A DNA stretch of 64,000 bases, taken from contig JAFCMP010000519.1 in NCBI GenBank assembly GCA_017506865.1, positions 310,001 through 374,000 of the forward strand. Reading direction: 5' to 3'. The stretch is from Tribonema minus (lineage: Eukaryota > Sar > Xanthophyceae > Tribonematales > Tribonemataceae). The number at the start of each line of letters is the position of its first letter. Within the stretch, counting starts at the first letter, position 1. Shown in pieces: positions 32,701-41,617 of the stretch. A program made the translations under genes and the position numbers. Under the pieces are notes generated by a model. The model was not told where the DNA came from. It searched no databases and worked only from the letters and a program-made list of their open reading frames with translations.

Positions 32701-34530
32701 CTGCTGCTGCACCGCTCGACAGCTGACCTCAGGGACCGCGCTGCATTGTCGCGGCTCCCCTATGCCGGGTTCGATCAGGCAGCTCGGAGCGTCTGTGCAT
32801 GCTGCCGCTCCTGCGCCAGTAGACAGCCCGTCCTCATCACCACGGTGCGCGCGAATGCACTGGACGGACCCGCTGGATACAATTACACAGTACATGCGAA
32901 GAAAGGCGTTGCGCCGACCCAGACGGCAAAGAGCACTTGCACATGCTGACGCCGCTGCTGCATCGCTTGCCAGCTGGCCAAGTCCATCGCGCGCTTGCAT
33001 CGTCATCCCGGCACGCTCACATGCAGCCGGACTTCACGGAGCGCTTGCGCATGACCCGCCGCTGCTGCGCCACTCGACACCTCGCCTCATCAGGCATGGA
33101 CCTCGTTAGCGTGGTTTGCAGGCGGACATGGCGAGCCAGGCCGCGCCGAGCGTTGCGCATGCACACAGTGCTGCTGCGCCGCTGCGCGCGCCGTCCAACT
33201 TTGCCAATCACCCCCTCCCTGTGCATCATCTCTGGCCTTGCACTCCAATCCACAAACAAGCAAACTGATGCGATCCCCCATTCATGAAAGTGCAACCCCA
33301 CCGCGCCTCCCCCTTTTCTTGCAGAGACCACGGAGGCGTTTCAGGGCTCCAACTGCGGTCACTGGCTGGAGACGCAGCTGTACGGCGAGATGCTGTCGAC
33401 ACGTGCCATCACCCTCAACCCCGGGAAGGACCTGGCGCCGGCGGCGCACGGCAAGGTGCGCATCCACCTGACGTCGGTCACCGTCGGCGCGCTGGAGGAT
33501 TTGGGCTACGAGGCAAGTGACCATGGAGACGCCTGCTACATGTGTGAAGTAAAGGACTCACAAGTGGCGTGTTTGCTTTGCAAGGATGCCTAGCCTCACA
33601 CAAACTTGCAGCACACTTAGCTGCAGCTGCTCATGACTCCTGGCGCAGGCTCCAGTCCCCAATCCCCACGGTCCTAGCACAGCCTCACACTCCTAGCCAG
33701 CCGCGCTCCTCCTTTGTCTTGATGTGTGTGCAAGTGCATGGTAGAAATGTTACGCCGCCCTGACAGGGGCGGCAGCAGCACCTGAGCGCCCGTACATATA
33801 GCACCACGGCCCGTCGGGGCTGGTCCGACTGTAATGTATATGTAGAAACGCACAAGAAGTGTGGGAAGCTCTCAGTTGTCTCGCACAGCCGTGCGAGTAA
33901 GCACGTAATATGTGCAAGAAGTATGCGGCCAGCTCTGCTGTGACATAGGTCACTGTGGGCGCACTGGACGACCTGGGCATGCAGTTGCTAATCTGAAGAA
34001 TGCTGATGAGCAGTGGCAATTTAGTGGCAACTCCATGGTGTGATGTATACTATTGCTCCTCTTGGTGTTGTTGTGAAACAACGCTTGCATGCCAGGGGGG
34101 GCGAGTACTCATACATAGCTGATGATGGGCAGAGAGCGGGACCCGGTTCTACAGCTTCACACTCCGTTGTTAATATATATTTGTTCCATTGAGCATCACG
34201 TGGCAGCCGCACAGGAGCAGCAGCAGCCATAGTAGCAGCAGTGTGCCGCCGCTTGGAAAAACAAAACAAAACACATGCCAGACGCCGTGTACATTGGCAC
34301 GCCACACCACCCAAGTGCACTCACATTAGCGCTACTAAACCTCCACCGCGTCCTGCCAAAATTTTGCCAACAGCGCACTGCTCCCGCTCGTCATGCTTGC
34401 GCCCGTTGAACGCTGCCGTCTAACAGTCGCCCTCAAACCGCTGCTCGCTGCTCTCGCGCAGGTGAACTACGACTCGCCGTGGATAGAGCCATTTGACTCC
34501 ATCTTCAAGCGCCAGCGCCAGCTGTTGTAA
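26719..34530 (+). CDS. Leishmanolysin-like metallopeptidase (family M8), multi-exon
   Basis: Exon 1 (ATG 26719; to about 26997) codes a signal peptide (MRFLLLVAAAAVVRVAAAAA), a Thr/Pro-Ala repeat, and AFEEAVRRWETIIVGDVPDV, the N-terminal M8 signature. Further exons: 28259-28341 (VDDMIIVFFMDPTM), 30006-30176 (active site AIMHEMAHSFG = HEXXH), 31586-31756 (GLGTNWPTLNGCGDV), about 32268-32340 (SDIKYEKYAPGEKRLPAEQ), 33327-33512 (NCGHWLETQL with the third His, EMLST as Met-turn, LTSVTVGALEDLGYE) and 34462-34530 (VNYDSPWIEPFDSIFKRQRQ). Phases match for 2/3, 3/4, 5/6 and 6/7. They do not match between 4 and 5, and the exon(s) between 27.0 and 28.26 kb are unresolved, so an exon is missing or the gene is damaged. 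The intron after 33512 starts with GC (GAG|GCAAGT). The product should be a secreted or surface zinc protease. TGTAA overlaps the stop. Confidence 0.8.
29235..30005 (+). repeat. Degenerate tandem copies of the 5' border of M8 exon 3
   Basis: About five imperfect units precede the true exon, beginning near 29240, 29385, 29560, 29705 and 29850, roughly 145 bp apart. Each resembles '..cgtgccgcgctg..ttgctgcgcccgtgcag|acccgcgggcgttggcaatctcc' at the real acceptor (30005). They therefore repeat a polypyrimidine/AG acceptor plus the first 40-70 bases of the exon. Reading frames are shifted or broken in all but the last. Confidence 0.75.
30147..30400 (+). repeat. Duplicated HEXXH-exon end with splice donor
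   Basis: The exon end and donor 'atgcacgagatggcgcactcctttg|gtgagtgcgccggcgagcgtgatgtg' (from 30151) is repeated about 110 bp downstream with few changes (from 30261). The intron sequence that follows ('cggctgggta.gtaggt.gg..gttcaggat') is repeated as well. More decayed pieces of the same exon occur near 30520-30590 and 30890-30930. Confidence 0.8.
31210..32545 (+). repeat. Scattered partial copies of M8 exon 4 borders
   Basis: A 5' copy (gcaccggcaccaataggccgatgctc...tgcgacggtgccgacg) lies at 31228-31285. Copies of the 3' end and donor (ctgctgctaggtgagc...) follow the true one at 31745 near 31872, 32140, 32210 and 32500. The later ones are followed by related intron sequence (gatgaacgacagtttcaacggtagcactgctgctgcc / gcatgaccaacaatttcaaccatagcgctgctgccac). 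Confidence 0.7.
33948..33987 (+). repeat. Partial copy of the M8 exon 6 end
   Basis: The bases read VTVGALDDLGMQ, matching VTVGALEDLGYE at the end of exon 6 (33512). No donor is kept. It lies in the intron before the last exon. Confidence 0.75.
34526..34530 (+). terminator. TGTAA polyadenylation signal of the M8 gene
   Basis: TGTAA overlaps the stop codon of the last exon. TGTAA is the usual poly(A) signal in chlorophyte algae. The position so early in the 3' region makes it a weaker case than those at 40.4 and 41.6 kb. Confidence 0.35.
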
Positions 34531-36411
34531 GCCACATGGCACCGCTGCCCGCTCCGACCGTGCCACCTTCCTGGGCGGCAAGCAAGCTACTGCTGCTGCG
34601 TACCGTTGCGCCTGCCTGGTAACAGCAAGCGCTTGTGCCACCGCTGGTGCGGCTTGAATGGGCGATACACGCAGGTTGCTGCTGGGACGGGCCGTGGGGC
34701 CCTTGGACCAGCCAAGAGCAAGCAAAGAGCATAAGCTGTGGTGGGCGACCGGGCGCCTACAAGGGCGCTGCCATGGCGCCCGCCGCATAGAAAGTAGTGG
34801 GGCGCATGTCCATGAGTAGCGTGCATGCGAAACGGCGTGTGCGCTGGCAGCGCTGCGCCCGTCGCGCGGTTGTCAACTTTTTTCTGCATTTGAGTTTTTT
34901 AAGAGCTACGCACTCGAATCATGCGCGCTGGCACGGCGAGCGCCGTCATCACAAACCCTGGATTTGTTTCCTGCGGACGTTGCCTCAACACAACGGACCA
35001 GTAGGTGCGGATGCTTTAGTAGACTTAACTCTGGACTATTTCGAAGGAAGGTGCGGTCAGTCTGACAGAATTCCCATGTTGGGGTGCTGCAACTGGAGGC
35101 CATGAGTCTGTTTGCATGCAAAGCAGCATGCGTCACGCACCCCACACAAGTAAGACGTGAAGCAGCTCAGCTTGCGTGGCGTTGCGATTCGAAATGAACG
35201 TTGTGTCATCGCCTCCGCACTTGCTTTGAAAGTTATTTCTCTGGGGTCTCCCGCAATGTGATTGCGCAGCGAGGAGAGGCTGCTGTGTGCAAAGGCGCTA
35301 TGGCGTGCGATGCATTGTACCTACCTTGAAGCCAGCGAATGCTGCATGTGCACGTTGAGTGGTGGCACTTGACGATGGCCTGGTGCCACAGCTATGCGTG
35401 TACACTGCTCAGACGGTTCACTGCATGCATCCCGAACTCCGTCGCTAGGCAGGCGCCTAACACACACACAGTGAGAAGACCTTCAGTGGTCAACAGAGAA
35501 CCAATGAGTGTGTGAAGTCAACAGGCCTGTGTCGCTTGCATTGCTAGGCAGGAAGGATGCCCGATATACATATACGCATCCACGGTGCCCCTGCGGTGTA
35601 GTATCTCACACAGCAATGGGCGTGTCACCTGAATCAGAGAGCAACATTCATGTTGAAGTTACTCACCTTGGTGGCATCCCTGCAGGCCCTATATACACCC
35701 TATATACACCCAGGAGGCCAATAGTCCCACAGCATGCACTGCAACATCCTGGAACAGCTGGTGTATTGAATGGTGGCTCTCAAGACATGTCCATGTAGGA
35801 GTCACACCAGTGGCACATATGCCACCTCTGTGTGAGGCTCTGCCACCGCATCGTGCTGCAGCACATGGACTTGGTGACTGTCACCCTGTGTGTGCGTGGT
35901 GTGTTCACCATGATGTCCCGGGGATTAAAGGAATAGAGATTGTTCTCTTGTGTTTGCTTGGTTGTCTAGTTAGCCAAAGATCAAATGAGCATATCAGTAA
36001 ACAGTGCGGTCTCACTGGTAGAGGACTCAGGTTTCTCTCGCGCTCCCTCGATATAATGGTGATGTTGGTTGGCTTCAGGAAGGCTGCGTACTTTGTTGTA
36101 GTCCTCAGCTAGTTGTCCCCTTGCAATGGAGAGGTTGTTGTGGTTGTGAGGCTGGGATTAAAGGCTGACACTTCCAGGAGATCCCCCCTGCAGGTCCCCC
36201 AAGCTCCGGGCCCCCTCATGCTCAGCAACACCTAGGGTACTGTTTTCGGAGAGCGACCACAAAGACTGAACCAGCAAATAACACATCATATGCCCAAAGT
36301 TAACAAATAAAGCAAGTTACATGCACTAAACCGTGCCAGGATTATCAGTGCCGTGGGAATCGAAGTGGCTGGTATTTGACTTGGGGTCTACACTGATTTA
36401 TGGTTTAACAA
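34531..36411. other. Intergenic region
   Basis: No frame with recognisable content. A 12-bp unit (ccctatatacac) is repeated in tandem at 35691-35714. The rest is unremarkable, ordinary mixed sequence between the M8 gene and the minus-strand paralogue fragment. Confidence 0.5.
36317..36321 (-). terminator. TGTAA signal (minus strand)
   Basis: TTACA on the plus strand, about 90 bp beyond the stop of the paralogue fragment. It fits a chlorophyte poly(A) signal. Confidence 0.35.
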
Positions 36412-37416
36412 TCATCGCGTGCATGCACGTACCTGGCTTCTGTGCTCACATGGAACCATGTTAAAACTATTCCAATAGAACTGCAAAATATACGCACTGA
36501 GAGCAAGCAGAGTGCGCAAATGCTGAGTCACAGTATGGTTTACAGTATGATCGCCCGGGTTGCAACTGCCTGCCAGTCCGATGACACGGTCTGGCACAGG
36601 CATCGTAGGTGAGTCGGTGCTCTGCTGCCACAGTAGCCTCATGGACCGGCACACAAGGGTGGCGATCAGGTGCACGCGGGTGAGGTCGCTGCGCACGGTG
36701 ATGAGTTGTCTGACCTTCGTGAGCCACCCCTTTTCCCGCCCATTCTTGTAAAACTTCCCAGGTTTGTGAATTTCCTGCATGAACGGCAGGCAAGCAGTTG
36801 GTTACAATGTGTGTGAGAACCTCTCGACATATGAAATCACTGTTAAGAATAACATGAGCCCTGGCATAAACTCACAGTTTTCGTTCATGTCGGTGCGACA
36901 TGACGCGACGTATGCGCTCCTTCTCGGCATGCCTTGCACGCGCCGTCCTCTCACGCACATTGTTGCAAACCGTTTGAGTGAGCATGCAAAGCATCATGTA
37001 ATCATCATGACCATGCATGTTCACCTGGAAGATGCACACTCCGTGTCCAGTGGACTTAGTAAACACGAGAGATGCACGGTTGTTCCAGAAGTCCTGGTCG
37101 CGCATGGGACAGTCAGAGAACACGGCAATGTGGACGAGCAACTCCAGGTTGAAGCAGTCGAAGAGGTTGAAGCCGGTGTCGAGCAGGTGCTGCGCGAGCT
37201 CAGGCACCCAGGGCACCTCAGAAAAGCGAGAGGCGTCCACTTGATGATGGCCATCATCATGATTCCAGTTAAATTTTGGAGCCAGCACAGAGGTGAGGTT
37301 GTCCAGGTCCTTCATCGACATGCCCTTGGTCACCAGCCAGCTATTGATGGCCTTCGTGAAAGGGTGGTAAGTCCCCTTCACCATGATGTCCATCATTTGG
37401 TCATACATACTGCTGC
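36412..37416 (-). pseudogene. Truncated paralogue of the unknown gene family at 41.6-47.9 kb
   Basis: Two minus-strand exons: about 37416-37025 (MYDQMMDIMVKGTYHPFTKA ... DCPMRDQDFWNNRASLVFTK) and 36774-36412 (EIHKPGKFYKNGREKGWLTK ... LVCRSMRLLWQQSTDSP, PDRVIGLAGS). They align with exons 3 and 4 of the larger gene (NDRMIGVMVEGTRGPFQGAI; VRQQDVWHNRASLIFAK; VCRTMRLQVQQSESTKP; PDFVIGLCGNS). The intron between them (donor CAG|GTGAAC, acceptor TGCAG) is at the same place and phase 0 in both. The N-terminal exons and the C-terminal Gln/Met-rich tail are not found, so this is a partial copy, although both exons are open and it may still be expressed. Confidence 0.65.
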
Positions 37417-37419
37417 TGA

Positions 37420-37557
37420 CTACGCATTGGTCTTAGCGTCTGCAGCTTTCGCGGCCGCCACCTTAACACTGGCGTCTGCAGGCACGAGTGTGGTCATGCG
37501 AGCCCACGCCTCGACGCCGGCTTCTCTGTTGGTGCCGATGATGTCGGTCGACACCAT
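37420..37557 (-). CDS. Possible small ORF upstream of the paralogue fragment
   Basis: An ATG-started minus-strand frame of 45 residues (MVSTDIIGTNREAGVEAWAR ... VAAAKAADAKTNA) stops exactly where the next exon begins, in another frame. Its codons end mostly in G or C, as in coding sequence here. It may be a displaced exon of the paralogue or chance. A plus-strand frame covers the same bases. Confidence 0.25.
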   Translation of the reverse strand: MVSTDIIGTNREAGVEAWARMTTLVPADASVKVAAAKAADAKTNA

Positions 37558-37559
37558 TC

Positions 37560-38276
37560 AATTTGCTACCTGCGCGGGGACAACGCGGCAGCTTGTAGGT
37601 GAGGGATTGGCACATGCTTTAAACTCACTCGTCATGCGATGCAGCATGCAGCTTTGGGATGACGAGCAGACGTACCTGTCCGGCTTGCAAGAGCTGGCGC
37701 GCGAAGCTTTGCGATGATACTAGGGGCAAGTGTGAGTGGACAGTAGCTATCCGCTGCTCTTGCCGGGTAAATGCTCACGCCAGCGCGGCTGGATTGTGAC
37801 CGCTGCAATCCGTTCTGATGCCAAGCATGTCACCCAGCGTGCGACCCAGCTTTCAGCTCATGCATGACGGTTGAAGTAACCTTCACCCCCAAAAAAGGCG
37901 CGAATTTGAGGTGCAGGTATTCAAGCAATGTGCTTTTCCGGTGTTGTGCAGCCGCTACCGCCGACAACGTCGCACCGGCTTGATTGTTTCTGCAGTGGCA
38001 GCTGTAACCCTCAGGCCGTTGAAGCGGATAAATTCCCCCGGCTTGTATATTCCCTGCCACACAGCACACACACAACCGACCAGCGCTCATTCCAACACAC
38101 CCAGTCCTCCACTAGTGCGCAGACGCGAGACGTGGTCACTCAGGGCCTGACTGGTGAGTAAAAGCATGGCGCGTTTGAGCGCATTCTTACCTACTCTCCT
38201 CGTCAACCTTCGCTTTCGATCCAAACTCCGGCGCACCTGCTCACGCCTAAAGTGCACATCCTTCGTACCTTTGCAG
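37560..38276. other. Gap upstream of the ankyrin-like gene
   Basis: No clear exon. The 5' end of the following gene probably lies here, since its first recognisable exon starts at an acceptor (ctttgcag, ending 38276), but I cannot place an initiation codon. Confidence 0.4.
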
Positions 38277-40147
38277 GGTTGCATCGTCGCAATGATTCTG
38301 GAAGCGCATGTAGCGATGATGGAAAAGGAAGACTATGTGATGGACGATGGTGCTATACTCTGGGGGGAGAACGACCACATGTTTGGCGTTTTGAACGGCT
38401 ATTTAGAGCGGACGGCGCAGCTTTTGTGGCTGCCCACAGAAGGCGTCGGAGAGCAACAGGAACAGCAAGAGAGGCTGTCTTGCGTCGGTGAGGACAGCAA
38501 GAAGCGTATGCAGCACTTTGCTTGTCTGGTAGCACGTACTGTGCACAACAATTAGGACTTGCCTCACCCTTGTCACTGACCTGCAGCGCTTGCACATTTG
38601 GTTGGTGGTCGGAATGCAGAGCGTCAACACCAACAGGACTCACCTCACCCTCATCTCTAATCTGCTTTGTCGATGCAGGTGACACACTCATGGCTCTGCT
38701 GAAGGCGGAGACCAGAGCCAGCGTCCTTGCAGTGAGTGTGCTCCCACACATGGTCAAAGTCTTCACCCTTTGGGGGCAAATCCTCACCCTCGCCAAGAGA
38801 AGTGGTGTACATGGATCGCCTCGTTCAACTTCAGGTGCAGCCTCTGCCACCTAAGAAGGCGGCCAATGAAGCAGCCGCCGTGTCACCCATCTCACAAGCA
38901 TTCAAAAATGCAAAAGTGGGGCAGCGCATCTCGTCATTTTGCGGGCGAGGACAATACTTGCTGATAGCCATTGTCAGCAGGACGTTTAAGACTATGTACA
39001 CAGATTACCTGGTCGATGAGCATGGCCCCAACTGGGTGTTTACGACGTGAGCACATGCTGCAGTGCAGACTCCAGCTGCTCTTCGTTATACGAAGGACGT
39101 CATATGCAGCAGCACAGGTTTCTTACAGAGCAGAGAACGCCAGGATCGCTTACTTGCTTTTGTTCACTCAGCGCTGGGTGAGGCGGGCAGCGTAGAGGTC
39201 ATGGATGCCGCCATCTCATTGGGGTTTGACATCCGGGAGTTGCGGTTTATGGAAGGGGCGATCAATACAGCCGCACCCACAGGCCATGTTGGTGTGCTCG
39301 AAGAGGTGCGAAGGCGCCGAGACCAGATGGGTCACCCCGTAGAGCAGACAGAGATTGCAGCACTTATGTCGCTCGCTGCAGATTGGGGTGATAAAGGCAC
39401 AGTATTGCGGTGGCTAAGGCAGTGGGCAGACACTGAGCGCTGGGACTTTCCCCAGTGGTTCTCTGCAGCCCTTTCCTGCAAAGCCGCAGCACAGGGCAGG
39501 AAAGAAACGTTACAGTACTTGATGAGCCACGGCACAAGGCTGTTTGGGCCCATCGTGAGCCCAAGCATGCAGAGTTTGGTGGTGACGACGGCACTTTCCA
39601 TGATACCTGGAATATGTCCTTCAGCCGCTACTCGGTGCCTCATGATGAAGTTGCAGAGTACAACATCATGGACACTGCTCTTTGCCGCGGTCAGGTAGAT
39701 GTAGCGCAGTGGCTTCGGAACACGCAGGCAAGCCCAGAGTGCCAAATCAGCAATGTCAGCATCAGAGCTGCTGCCGAGCACAGCAATGCAGCCAGTTTGC
39801 AATGGCTGCTCGATGTCGGTCACCTCACGAGCCTGTCTCACCCGCAGCTCAGCCACATGATCCATGGCTTCATCTCCGACATCACCTGTATTGACGATGA
39901 GTCAATAAGGTGGTTAATGTACCATGGTGCGCAATGGCCAGACGACCCTGCGACTCTCTTGCAGAGCGGAACTTGGTCGGTATGGGACTTTGTGCGCGCG
40001 TTGAAGCTTGGATGTGGTTGGGGAGACTGGACATCAGCTACATGCAAGCGCTTGCATCGTGAGGGTGTTGACTATGTTAAACAGCTGCACGATTTGACGA
40101 GCTGTCCTTGCTCATGTGCCCAAGAGCAGCTGATACCTGATGCCTAA
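38277..40147 (+). CDS. Ankyrin-like repeat protein, multi-exon
   Basis: Exons: 38277-38487 (GCIVAMILEAHVAMMEKEDY), 38679-38731 (DTLMALLKAETRASVLA), 38835-39035 (VQPLPPKK ... FCGRGQYLLIAIVSRTFKTM) and 39069-40147. Donors and acceptors agree in phase at the first two introns. For the third I used AACTGG|GTGTTT because the better-looking ACGAC|GTGAGC gives the wrong phase. The block 'GQYLLIAIVSRTFKTMYTDY' resembles the helix that precedes degenerate ankyrin-like repeats in large algal and stramenopile families (G.YLFVA.VSR.W...Y). Repeats such as RGQVDVAQWLRNTQASPE, SNAASLQWLLDVGHLTS and GRKETLQYLMSHG follow. A one-base frame change lies near 39570 (no homopolymer). It is probably a protein-interaction scaffold. 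Confidence 0.6.
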
Positions 40148-41567
40148 GTACACCACTCCCCTCAATGCCACCACATGCACATGCAAAATGACCCAGTAGC
40201 AATTGCTGCCATTTGATGCCCGATCTCTGGTAGTTCATCTGCGCACAATATGAGTTATTGACACCCACCCCCTCTTCACCTCTTTGTCGCCTCTTTGTGT
40301 GTTCTGCCCATATTGATTGATGTGATGTCTGTTTGACTTGTTGCATGCATATACGTGTCCTGCCATGGTACTCTTCTGTACTATAAAACCGGCTGGAAGT
40401 GTGCATCATTAAATTTTATTTACATGTAAGACACGACCCTAGGCATAGCAGTATTGAGGTAGCACTGACCCATATGACATGTTGCTGTGTGTAGCATGCT
40501 TCAAATGTCAGACACAATTTTCCAATTGTCAGCCCTTGAATTCATCTCATGACGGCAGTAATGCGTTGGGTTAATCAGAGGCTCAAGCTTTGCAGCGGCT
40601 CACCCACCGACCATCGGGCTGAGAAAGCCAGTTGAGTGATGTTCACCGTTCTGCTTCAGGGATTATAACTGCAGCCTGATTGCAAGTTTTGATACTGAAG
40701 TCCATGAAGGCGTGTGCACCCAGAGTTAATGACGCAGAACATCTCACCAGAGTGGCCCAGCCATGCTAATGAGCTTGCCATGAGTGCGGATTATTTAATT
40801 TGTTGTTGACGAGTGATATGGTCTCCAACAATGCGAAAGCGGCTTAGCCATGGTCAACCTTCCCCCACATGAGTACTACCCATTGTCAGCCCTGCTGTCT
40901 ATAATAGAACTCAAGAAGTCTGTATTAGAGGCTGAGCCTGAACGCGATTGGGATCATGCTCACCAGATTTTTTGTACTTGCAAATGAACTAAAGTATAGA
41001 CTGAATCGAATGAGTAGGTTGAGATGCTTGAGTGTATTACACTAGCTTGAACGATTTAGATCTGCCTGAGGGAAGCCGCATTTTCCCCCACACACGTACC
41101 GGCCACTTCAATTGCACAGCCGCTATTGAACAGCCTTGCGGCAACAAATTACTGGTACTTCAAGTTGATGCAGGTGTCTGTGACTCAGCTGCCTACACAA
41201 GTGCTGGCCGCTTCCGACTTTTCAGCTGTTGCTGCATACATACAAAGTTTTGATACTTGATGCTGATGCAGGTGTTTGTGCCCAAAGTGCATGTACAACA
41301 TGACAACGAAGCAAGCATCAGCGTGTCTGCTCTGACATACCCTCCCCAAAGCGAAGCAGACAAGACAACGTTGTCCAGACAACGGCAGCAGAAGGCAGAA
41401 CACCATCACCTCTTTCATTTATGTGGGGACTGTTGAAGTTGTCTTAAACTATGTCACATACAGCATAAAGCAAATGTGCCTCAGGAATCCTTTCACTCTG
41501 GTTAGTTCCACAGGCACCCGGGGCATGCACGCCGCTGCGTCCTAGCCAACTTATCGTATGGCTACTG
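40148..41567. other. Intergenic region between converging genes
   Basis: This holds the 3' flanks of two genes facing each other. TGTAA at 40425-40429 is a likely poly(A) signal for the plus-strand gene, though nearly 280 bp beyond its stop. No coding frame, repeat or RNA gene is evident. Confidence 0.5.
40425..40429 (+). terminator. TGTAA polyadenylation signal
   Basis: TGTAA in an AT-rich context (aaattttatttacatgtaag) downstream of the ankyrin-like gene. Confidence 0.45.
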
Positions 41568-41572
41568 TTACA
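41568..41572 (-). terminator. TGTAA polyadenylation signal (minus strand)
   Basis: TTACA on the plus strand, 46 bp beyond the stop codon at 41618-41620 of the minus-strand gene: the best-placed such signal in the window. Confidence 0.55.
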
Positions 41573-41617
41573 AGCACGGCACACGATGCAGTGCCCTCAA
41601 CAATGCCCTGAACCCTA

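Noticed and set aside
32590..33331. Overlapping frames of 100-164 codons on both strands before M8 exon 6
   Set aside because: They are Ala/Arg/Cys-rich with no domain and lie in an intron; GC-rich sequence gives long frames by chance.
36779..37717. 312-codon plus-strand ORF
   Set aside because: It is antisense to the two exons of the paralogue fragment, which have clear homology and matching splice sites on the other strand.
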